A DNA stretch of 64,000 bases from Erodium maritimum (Eukaryota > Streptophyta > Magnoliopsida > Geraniales > Geraniaceae): the NCBI GenBank assembly GCA_963921825.1, contig OY997593.1, positions 60,620,039 through 60,684,038 of the forward strand. The letters are read 5' to 3'. The translations under genes and the position numbers were made by a program. Shown here one piece after another: positions 23,131-33,168 of this stretch. The notes below the pieces were generated by a model, which ran no database searches, was not told where the DNA came from, and was given only the letters and a program-made list of their open reading frames with translations. The first letter of the stretch is position 1. Each line of letters starts with the position of its first letter.

Positions 23131-25690
23131 TCATTTCGGAAGTTGAGGAATCAATATTTTTTTCACAAAGGAAACATACGAAAGGGTATGTACCATCAGT
23201 TAAATACTAAAGAGTTGAGTACTCGTTCTCGTTGACGATGTACTTTACCTTCCATGGCTTCAGCGAAAAATTGAATTTTGGGGGGTTGGGGGAAGAGCTA
23301 GTCGTTGGGGACACGTGGCAGCAACACAATGTTTCTCTGACTAGTTGTTGTGGCGACATGGCAACAACACACTGGCTGGAGTTTCCTAGTCGTTGGCGCT
23401 GACGTATCTCAAGTCCTTGTTGTGCCACCTCCCAAGCTCAGCAACAAACGTCAACCTCCCGCACCACCTCCGTTGTGCCACCACCTTCTCTAATGCGTCG
23501 TTGTTCGCACTACATCGGCTCCATTTTGCTGCATTGTACATGCTCTAATTGTTCAATAATGCTAAGTTGGTTGTCTAATCCTACGGTTGTGCGGTATCAC
23601 CATTTATTTGTTGGGTTCTCCTAACAAGACAAGTTATTTGTTTTGGTTATTTTAGTGGTGAGTTTCCTTTTGCTTTTGATTGGGGTGCGGTGTTTGGGTC
23701 AAAGTTATTTTTTACGTGTTATTATTTTAGGATTTCGATTTGTTGTTTATAATATGAGATCTTCTTATTGAGGAGTCTGTCGAATGATTACATTTAATTT
23801 TAACCCTATATAGTCAGAAGTGATATGTTTCGTAACACTAATTATATATTTATGGGTAGGATTGTGCATAATAACCAAAATCGGTCATGTCGACCACATC
23901 TGACATCAAAATGTCGATTCTAGCAAGTTTCAGCGTGACGCTGGTAAGGAAAATGAGAACTGAAGATGGATTTGATTGGATATCAGTGAGCTGAGTAAGA
24001 TTTTACTGTTTAATTTCTAAAACCGATGCCGTCTATCCTCTGTTTCGTTGTCGCATCTGAAAAAGAAGAAGATGATTGAAAAGAACACAAATGCATCATG
24101 ACAATGCTAGGTGCTTAGAGGTAGAAGAAAAGATTATTGGGTTTGACCCCAAAACATTAAAACTTAAAATGTTTAAATTCCTAATCTAAATTAATTTATA
24201 AAAAAAAAATATACAACCTATTATCCAAGTTCATTCAATTACACAATTGCACTATTTTATACATGAAATACATTAAAATTATATTTTTATCACGTTTTTC
24301 TTCTACTACTTTACTTTCTTCATTTCTCTTTAAAACTACCACATGCAATCTTAAAAATTAACATAAAAATTAAATCCCCCTGATATAGTTCTTCGATTTA
24401 CAATTTCACTATCTCTTCGACCACTCCTTTTCATATTTTGCGTGATCTCATCATTTTTGGGTAGAATCTCCCTCTCTTTTCCCGATCTCGTCGTATTTTC
24501 TATCTTTACAACAACTCGATTAGTGTCGCTTAAAAGTGGTAACCAGCTAGTAGACTTTCTAGTTAGAAATCGTTAAAATATAATGTTTTTTAGTGTTGTG
24601 ATTTTGGGAGCTGGTGAATCTTGTTCGGTTATATTCGTTGGTATTATGGTCGGTTAACCTATCATGAACAACCCTACTTATGGGGTTGTCTCAACATTTC
24701 TTTAAAGTGTTCTCATTCATCTACGGAGGTTTTCTTTTCGTCTTGTCGGAATATATGAATGGTTGTAATTCTCTGAGCTTTCAATCGTGTTGAGATGTAC
24801 TTTTGTAGAAGGGCTTTACTTCTGCCCATTTGTTGTTCTTCATGGACATCCATTTCCTATGCCAAAGCCTTGTCTTTCCTCTTAAAGAATAGATAAACAT
24901 CTTGTTTTGTGGTATGTTTAGGGCCTCCTTATGTGAATCTCTTACATACGCTTTCAATTTCGCCAGGTGTTTGTAAGGATTATGCGGTTCTCGCCTTAAA
25001 CATATTTAATTTTTTTTCTTTCAAAGTTTGATACATTAGTAGTGAGGGGTTTAAGCATGGTTTGTGGGTTACCCCACATACATTAATGTTTTCCATTCTT
25101 TGGCGGCCAAATTTCTCATACTAATGTGGAATGGTATAAGTCCATCTTAGATAAGGTTACCTGTTATATGTGCTATCGTTACAATTCATCAATAATAAGG
25201 CCAAAAAACTTTCTCGACGCTAGTAGTGTAGTACAAAATTACTATCTAAACTATACACACAAGTGTACATGATCGAAGTCATATAATTTATAACCAAAAA
25301 TACGGGGTCGAACATATGGATGGAAGAGATAAAAAATTCTGCAACAGATAGCAAATTCGAGGAACATGAGGCACCGAAAAATCCATTATAAGATAATAAT
25401 TAAGATGGTGATGTTACCTGTCACGCCAATACGAGAGTGATAGTTGGATCTAGGTGCCAATTGCTTTCAAAAATCACCAAAGCTATGTCAACTTCACTAT
25501 CTTCGTATTCTACATAGAAAATGAAGACAAAAGACTATAAAGAACTGTTAAATTAAAATAAAATTTAAAAAATATTTGTTTACTATCTATAAATACCAAC
25601 ACCTCATTTCTCAATATTCCATCCAATCTTCATCTCCAACCAGTTCTCTCTCAAAACCTTGTTCCAAAAAAATCTCATTTCAGATTGATA
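23131..25690. other. Decayed repeat and AT-rich DNA without genes
   Basis: The part to 23550 is GC-richer and ends TTGTACATGCTCTAA, like the terminal repeats of Harbinger-type elements. The remainder is AT-rich with no coding frame I can support. Confidence 0.4.
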
Positions 25691-25692
25691 AA

Positions 25693-26400
25693 TGTCTGGC
25701 GACGGTAATATGACAGTCCTTCTTCCCCATTCGTGTTATACGTGGAGAAACCCGAGGGATTTGAACGTATATTGAACATCAAACAACCCATGTTCTCCAG
25801 CCCTTTCATGCAGCCACCAATCCCCAACCTTTACATGCAACCACATGTCCCCAACCCTTACATGTTTCTATCCATTGTCCTAACCTTGGCCCGTAATATT
25901 ACAATACATCCAAGAGTCCAAGGATGGAAGCAGAGACACCCGTTTTTCTTCACATTCGTCCTCCGAAGGAACATCAAAATCTCGAGGCACGAGAAAAATC
26001 TGGTCGGAGGACAAGTGGCTCATATCTTCTGGGTTACTAACATCTGAAGATATAGTTAAGGGTAACATGTGGTCGGGGGGGCGGGGGCTTTTGGGAGAAA
26101 CTAGCAAGGAGTTCAACGGGGAGACATGTTTCTGGAAAAGACATGGCTAGAGTGCAAAAACCATTGGAACAAGATTACACCTCATATCAGAGAATTCAAC
26201 CAGCATCTTATCCGAGCGGGCAAGAATTGAACCTGCGGAACCCATCAAGAAGACCTCGTCTGCATTGTTTTGGGTAAGTATGCACGAGATGAACATCCTT
26301 TGAAATTTGACGCTACCATTGGTGGGAAGAGTTGCGCAATGAAAAGGAATTATGAGAAGAGGAAGGCACGACTGGGGAGAAGCGACAAAGACTGAATAAG
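25693..26400 (+). pseudogene. PIF/Harbinger ORF1 (Myb-like) remnant
   Basis: A start at ATG 25693 (MSGDGNMTVL) is followed, across several frames, by IWSEDKWLISSGLL, WLECKNHWNKITPHIREFNQ and KYARDEHPLKFD. This order (a trihelix/Myb-like segment, then KNHWNKI..FN, then a KF motif) is that of the DNA-binding ORF1 of plant PIF/Harbinger elements. Stops and frameshifts are frequent. It may belong with the transposase remnant at 22800-23130, which faces away from it. Confidence 0.55.
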
Positions 26401-26985
26401 TCTGGGTCTTACAGCTCTACGATAATCGTTAAATGTTCAGAACCTCCCGCCGATGAGTCCCAACCGGATTGTGTTCCTGAGACTCAGAACGAGGAAGACG
26501 ATGAACGCGATGTCTCATCATCGCAAGTGCGTCTGTTGGGCCAGAGTCCTCGAAGAGAAAAGGAAAATTGTGGCGATGAAGCGAATGCAATGAATACCTC
26601 AAAGGCCGCATTTTATACAACAAAGGCGAAGAAGGTGGTGGGTATCATTTAAGTGGTCTGAGCAATGAGCCGCCATCTTCAGCTGATACTGCGAGATTGA
26701 AGAACATGACACATCATCCATGACTGAAGTAGAGCTTGAACGTTGTGCCAAATTCAAGTCCATGTTTTGAGACCCGTGTGAGGGAATTAACGATCACATG
26801 AAGTCACTTTGAATGATGGTGTTGTTTCTGCGTTTTTTGGTTATTTGTGTTATGTTGTATGAAATCCGGTTTCCCACACCCTGACAAGACCATAATTTTC
26901 ACTGTACTTGATGGTCGTTTTAATTTTCACTGTTCCGGTTGCAATGAAGTTTGTATTTTTCAATATATTATCCATTGTGTACTAT
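26401..26985. other. Downstream flank of the ORF1 remnant
   Basis: Probably the rest of the decayed Harbinger element. No further domain recognised. Confidence 0.35.
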
Positions 26986-26989
26986 CATA

Positions 26990-27160
26990 CTTAGAGATTC
27001 CAAAATAATTGACCCCATGTCTTATCAAACTCATAAATTCTTTGATAATTGACCGAGTTGTCTTATCAAACTCAGAGATTCTCTGATAATAATGACCAAG
27101 TTGTCTTATCAAAGCCAGAGATTCAAATTACTTTTTGACCGAAGGACCTATCAAAATACC
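26990..27160 (+). repeat. Tandem repeat, about 45-50-bp unit, 3-4 copies
   Basis: Units share GAGATTCTTTGATAATTGACC and GTTGTCTTATCAAACTCA with substitutions. They lie in AT-rich DNA right of the Harbinger remnant. Confidence 0.7.
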
Positions 27161-27725
27161 TCAATTTTGCAAATGTACACTGATATTCTCATTAACTATT
27201 TGGCATGTTGTGTAGTGATAATACACATGTAATCCGGAATGTATTACCGTTTGCTTCTATGAACAAATGTGCAGTTTATGTACTATTTCTAAACCAAATA
27301 AAAATTAAGTATATACTTGTGTTGAAGTTGATTTGTTTGAATTATAGCAATTATAAGTTACTATTCCGTATTATTTACTTGTTTTATTTCAATATTAAAT
27401 AAACTTAGCAAAACAATATTAATTATCTAGTCAGTAGACAAGAATTCTTACAAATGTTATGAAAAATAGTTGTTCCTCTAATCGATTCCACGTTTTCCAA
27501 AATTTCAATAGGATTTGAAACCTTTAAAAAGATCTCAACATTGTAGTTGCTCTTAATAACTCAACAACTTAATTATTTTCTCAATCAATCAATTGGATAA
27601 ACTCCTAAACTAAATACAAATGATTCACATTAAAAAAGAAATTCTCTTACCAAATCTTTGGTGATATTTTCTTTCCCAAACCTTATTAATACCTTATGCT
27701 TATACCCACGAATTTTTTGTTCCTT
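27161..27725. other. AT-rich intergenic DNA
   Basis: No gene. CATTGTAGTTGCTCTTAA at 27539-27556 looks like the right terminus of a Harbinger-type element or MITE next to a TAA target, but no matching left end was found. Confidence 0.35.
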
Positions 27726-27789
27726 TTTTTATCAGAGAAAAAATAATGCATAAATAAAAATGACATGAATTCCGGGATAGAAACCATGA

Positions 27790-29434
27790 ATCATCAAACC
27801 AAAGTCCAACAATAAAATAAAAAGAAAGTAGGTTCGTGGTTGAGGCCGTGGTTTAGCTCTGGAAGTCCGTTTCTTGGTGATGAGGTCATCCTTGGCTTTT
27901 GACGGATTTTGGGTCCTAGCCGGTGTCGTTTTGATTCGATCAGGTGCGGGCTTATTGTGATGTTGCGCTTCTCTGCTAGCTGTGGCGTCAGTTCTGTTTG
28001 GGTTTGGGTTGGCTCAGGCTCGGTATCATTACATGCCTTCCCCTGTGGGTTCTCGTCTGGTCTTCGCTGGTGAGAAGTAACCGTTCTTGGTTTCGGAACG
28101 CTCAACTCGAGTTCCAGCTTTGGATTCTGGGAGATTTGACTTGCTGCGATTTGCTCAGAAGTCTGAGCTCGTTCTCGGTAGAAATACCGATTCTCCTCTT
28201 TGGCCCTTCTCGGTGTTGTCTGACTTAGGTTTTGGAGGACTGAGTACAAGCTCCCATGTCTGATCCGTCCCTCACGGAATCGATTGTGGACCGTCTTTCG
28301 GATCATTGGAGGTTTCTAGCTCTGGTCGTGGGACGCGCTTCTTCATCCTCCCGGGTGGGGATCGTTGCAGAGCTGTCCTTCCTGCTTTTGGTGGTTCATC
28401 TACATGCCTGATGTTTCGCTCCAGATCTGGTCGTGGGACGCGCTTCTCCATCCTCTCGGGTGTTGATCGTCGTGGGTCTAGCGGTTCATCGTGGTACTTA
28501 TACTGGTATATCTCTCTCTACAACTTAAGTTTTGTGTCCTCGCATTGCCCCTTTTTCGATTTCGGTTTGATATGCATTTGCTTCCTTCCATTCTTGTGGT
28601 TAGGTCTCGCCGGTTTAAGGTGTTGGCCGCCTGTGAGGGTTTAGGCCTTTGTGTCTTTCAGTTTCTTTCTTACATATTCGCTTTAGGGGTTTATGTGTTC
28701 TGGTGGGTTCTACTCATCTAGACTGTCTTTATCGCTTGCGGTGTTGACCGTCGATGTGTTAGCGCTCGTCTTCTAGTCTGTGTGACTGGTTGATGATACT
28801 AATGAGACAAGGTGCTACACTTGCTTAGGCTGTTTGTTGATTTTATATTAGTATCTATTGTGCTTAAAGGTTGACAAATCAGGGTTGAAGACCTTTTTTC
28901 TTTTTTGAGCGCTTCATGGTTGAAAAACCCGGGTGTTAGGACCTTTACCTTTTTCCTTCGATGCTCTTCATGGTTGTAAAATTTGGTTTCTTAGACCTTC
29001 ATCTTCAGGGTCTGCGTACCCCTTCTTTTCAAAGTCTGTGTACCCTTTCATTGCTGGGTCTGTGTACCCATACTTAGATTCAGGGTCTGCGTACCCACTC
29101 AGCTTCAGGGTCTGCGTACCCATTCTTAGATTCAGGGTCTGCGTACCCATTCTTAGATTCTGGGTCTGCGTACCCACTCATAGCTTCAGGGTCTGTGTAC
29201 CCTTTCATTATGCTTGATGATCATCCCCAGTGTGGGGCTTCAGGGTCTATGTACCCATCCTTAGCTTTCATGAGGTTGAGCGGCATGGCAACGCTCGCTT
29301 CACTTGTTCCCTTATAAGACGACTTTGAGCGTCTTAGGGTCCTTTTTTGTTGGTTTGTAGGTACACCTTTTTTCCTCTTTTTTTCTCAAAAGAGGGTTTA
29401 CAAAACTTTCAATATGCTTTGCCGATCAAAAAAA
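27790..29434 (+). mobile_element. Non-coding retroelement-like repeat (copy B)
   Basis: Related to copy A through 27990-28240. It ends CAATATGCTTTGCCGATCAAAAAAAT at about 29410-29434, a variant of the copy A tail. A direct repeat of about 110 bp (GGTCGTGGGACGCGCTTC) is present at 28325 and 28427, and a minisatellite at 29005-29265. No protein domain found. The region's open frames have the biased composition of repeats. A second, inverted tail (TTTTTTTATCAGAG) at 27725 suggests another insertion abutting its left side. Confidence 0.5.
29005..29265 (+). repeat. Minisatellite, 24-30-bp unit, about 9 copies
   Basis: The core GGGTCTGCGTACCC recurs about nine times, spaced by TTCTTAGATTCA-like segments. 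The core is itself a short inverted repeat (GGGT..ACCC). The spacing is irregular, which argues against any CRISPR-like array. Confidence 0.8.
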
Positions 29435-30440
29435 TAAATAAAAGAAAGCAATACAATTACGATATCTCCCCCAAAACCCAAAAGCATGGTCCAATATGCC
29501 CAGCAAAGCCCTATAACGAACACTCCAAGAGGCCTTGAACTACCGCTACACAAGAAGGCACCAATGATCGTCAATAACAGGCGCACCCCACCATCTTCCT
29601 CATGTGAGCAAAACCACCGAACACGAACCACAACCTACCATCTGAACTACTACCAATCAGATGTTGCCGAACTTCCACCAAAACTAACGACAGAGACAAC
29701 CCGGGGGGGGAGGGGTGTCAATTCAAGCACCTCTATGACTCAAATAACCAAAAGAGGGAGAAGAGAACATCGGTGGGCAACACCAACAAACGACGACTCA
29801 ACACCTACGAATCAACTAGCATGGTTCGACACCTATTCAAAATCTTGGAATCCATACCTCTTGCTACCAAAGGATCGTCGTAGGCCAACACCTATCAACA
29901 ACGAGCCCTACAGAACCACCACCTTGACCCTTTTGCACAACAACATCCGGTGAAGCTCGCCAAGGTCAGACAACCAAATCCTGGCGCAGATGGATTGGCC
30001 CGTGCCAGCAAAGTACGGACCATAGAGACGCGAACGATCAGCAAACCAACGAACAAGGACCCTTGCAACGATTGACGGTCAGCCTTCGCACTAGAGCCGG
30101 CGAAGCACGCCGTGGTTAGCCGACCAAGAATCTGACACGACTACCCCGTGCCAGCAACACAGACCAAAGAGACCACAAACAAGTGGCGGTCAGGCGACCA
30201 AGGAAGGTCTTCTCAGGATGCATCGACAAATCCTCCACTGCTAGAGAGGAGCAGCGTCCACGGTCAGGATTGGCTAAGAAAAACGGCTCTAGTGCAACGG
30301 GCGAATGCAGGAAAAGGGAGGAGGCAAGGGAGAGGAAACCGGTGATCTCCATAGACACAACACCCAATGGAGGCCGTCGACAGCAAGCAACGGCTTAGAG
30401 AGAGGTCAAAAAGAGGGTACGAGGGGTAAGAAATTTAGGG
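29435..30440 (-). repeat. Repeat-like GC-rich block, probably minus orientation
   Basis: A purine-biased mirror of the composition seen in the neighbouring repeats, ending at AT-rich DNA at about 30440. Long open frames occur on both strands with no family resemblance. I read it as a transposon-derived sequence of unknown type. Confidence 0.35.
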
Positions 30441-32510
30441 CAACGAAGGGGGTGAAAAAGTAGTCAATGTTTTACCCACAACATTCGGTGTCATGTCGTC
30501 CTTGTGCTTTCTAATTTTTTTGTTGTCGTGCTTCCTAATTCTACTTCAGTCTTCACAATCACATTCTATTACATTTTCTCAAACGAACTAGAAACCAATA
30601 ATCTATTCAAGAGTACCCTGAACAATATATTGAGTGGGACTCCCATTTATTTGCAGCACCAGAGGGGTGCTTATCCTCCTGCTTGAGTATGTGTGACTTT
30701 AGTCCTTGGCACCACAACTGAACCCTCAAATGTCTTTCAAGTCCCATCCCTGCCAACACGCTGTATGGTCTTTTTCATGTGAAATAATGCAAAACTACAG
30801 AGCAATTGTCATTGCTGTTAGCCTTTTTCTTAACAGCAATTATTTAAATATATCAAAATTGTACTCAAAACCACTCCTTACGTATAAGAGAAGCATATTT
30901 TTGTCGCACAGGCCCAACAAAAGTTAGCAAGAAATAGAAGAGGCCTAACCAAAGTTAGAGAAACAAGGCTTCAGAAACACCCCAAGTACAAGTACTGAAC
31001 CAATTCGACAAGCAAGCGTTGATATTGCTATGCATCTAAATGTTGCGTTCTTTCATTTTAGGAACATATCATAGCTTGGTGCTATAGATATTACCCAACT
31101 ACCATACAACCCCAAAATTGAAAGGTGCAAGACATCAAAATGACCTGCCGATTCTAACGTCTATGTCCGCCTCAAAGGCATTCTGGTCCAGAACAAGAAA
31201 TAGGATAGCAGAGTGAGTTTACCATTAAACCTATCACTACATACCTGCAAAATGAGATACTGCTAGCTAATGCTGCCAATACATCCTAGCATATCCTTTC
31301 ATTTCAGTTAAACACTAAGTATGGTAATTACCTAGGCACAAGAGTTTTAAGATATAATCTAGAAGATGAAAAATGCTTATTAACAAAATAGTAACAATGA
31401 AAAGGAAGCAAACAAAAAAACATATCCTATAATACCCACCGGAAGTTTTTGTTTATTTTTCTGAAAAATCACAGATGTTCAAGTATCAGAAAACCTAGCT
31501 GCCAACTGTGACCTCAAAAGAATGGAAAAATAAAGCCAAGGCTGCTCACTCTTTCATGCCCCATCTAATGTGAGCTCTTTCAGGAGCTCAATAAAACTAT
31601 GAGAAGATTCTAATTCTGACAGAGATTAAATTCAAGTTGAGATGAAAAATAACACTAGACAAACCAAACAGATTTCGTAATTTATTTTCAGAAAGGTAAA
31701 TTAGGCAAAGCATGAGAACAAAATTCTTACTTTCGTCTAATCCAATGGTGGGAACATAAAATTCATTCCTTCCCTTCTTCCCAATTCAAAACCAAGTTGA
31801 GAAATGAAATCAACTACATCCTTATCAATTTATAATCACAATTAGAGTAGTAAAGTACCAACACATGATTGGAGTTTCAATAGCTTTACATTTGTAGAGT
31901 CAGGCAATCAGTCAAAAGGCAATCTTCTCTTCATTTCTCCTAAACTTGATAACCCGCATATATGATGTTCCAAATGTCTCTATATCAAAACTTTATTCCT
32001 GACATAACAACACAGAAAGCATTGAAAGATTAGTTGTCCGCAGATGAACCGAAATCAAACAGTTCAGTTTTGAACTACCATGCCATCCGAGTTACAGAAC
32101 ATATTTATCACTCAAGTTTACACCATATTCCCACCCTCAGTCGGTTCCGATGACAGTTTGTGTATCTAACATGCAAACTAATCAAAGTGAACATTTTGGA
32201 ACCAATTATAAAATTTCAATGGAGATCCAGAACATATTATTGTCAAATTCAGTAACTTTTTCCAGCAGATTTCACTATATTATGCAGATCCAAAAGATTT
32301 GCTTCCTAGAAACCAAACCTTTGTATTGCTAGAAACAAAGCTTTACATGGCAATCAAAAGAAACAAACAGCCAAATTTCAACTTTCACATTAATAAAAAA
32401 ACACAGAATTCACAAACATATTCGATTCCTGGAGAAGTCTAGATCCAAAAAACAAATCTCTGAAACCAAAATGAAAATTTATAATACAGTGGAACATAAG
32501 AAAGGCACAC
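30441..32510. other. Intergenic DNA
   Basis: AT-rich. The right end should contain the 3' UTR of the minus-strand small gene. No other coding or RNA gene is recognised. Confidence 0.45.
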
Positions 32511-32795
32511 CTACGTCTGTTTGGAGTATGAAGAAGAAGAAGGCACGCGCTTGTTACGGAACATCATGTACCCAACGGGCAACACCACTCCGATCATCAT
32601 GATCGCTGCTCCAAGCAAGTATCTGAGAGGGCTCGGTGGTTCCACCTCCAAAACCCTCCTGAGCTGCACCGATTCAAATCGAACGAATCAGAATTTTACA
32701 GAGGAAATTCGAATCGCACCAAAACCCTATGTAGTCCAGTGTGTGAGATCTGGATCAAGTTCTTATGGAGCGCCGAGAGAGAGACTTACAGGCAT
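32511..32795 (-). CDS. Small conserved single-pass membrane protein, 52 residues
   Basis: Two coding exons: 32795-32790 (only ATG CCT) and 32663-32511, joined across a GTAAGT..GCAG intron. The protein begins MPLRRVLEVEPPSPLRYLLG, continues with the hydrophobic stretch LLGAAIMMIGVVLPVGYMMF (about 18-37), then a basic NKR and a Ser-rich tail ending KQT. It should be a tail- or signal-anchored membrane protein; its function is unknown. I recall a very similar short plant protein (Arabidopsis At4g17310 or its paralogue), which fits the synteny, but this is from memory. The start is chosen because ATG sits in GCCGCCGATGCC and the exon join keeps frame. It is head-to-head with PurU. Confidence 0.8.
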
Positions 32796-33168
32796 CGGCG
32801 GCGAATGTAGCTCCGGGGAGACGATTCTTCAGTACAGTGGAGTGGGAACTGGAGATGATTGGGTCTGAGTTGAGGACGACGACTGTGGCAGCCTCGCCAC
32901 AGAGCAAGGTTGCTCCTAGAACTCTCTTCTGTGAGATCCGTCCAGCTGTTTCGGTAACTGTCCCAGATCTCGCCGCGTGTACGCCATAGCATGTTGCCTA
33001 CCGTAGGCAATCACCAATCAAGCATCCAATTACATCACTCCACGTGCCGCGTCTCAACAAATAACTGAACGTAGTCGTTTTAACAGTTATCTTCGTCGGG
33101 ATGGTCCAAAGTAGTGGGTAGCTCTGCAGCCTGCGCATTTGCATTTGCAGAGTGAGAGGAACCAAGGA
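32796..33168. promoter_or_regulatory. Divergent promoter region between the small membrane protein gene and PurU
   Basis: 373 bp separate the two start codons. It contains a CACGTG G-box core at 33041-33046 (CCACGTGCC) and a small palindrome TTGCCTA-CCG-TAGGCAA at 32994-33010. Both 5' UTRs must lie in it. Confidence 0.5.

Noticed and set aside
27794-28306. 170-codon minus-strand frame
   Set aside because: Lies antisense within non-coding repeat copy B, with biased composition and no known domain.
29005-29265. CRISPR-like repeat array
   Set aside because: Eukaryotic retroelement context, irregular spacing, spacers that are themselves similar; a minisatellite.
29486-29953. 155-codon plus-strand frame
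   Set aside because: Repeat-derived block, low-complexity Thr/Pro/Arg-rich, no domain and no splice context.
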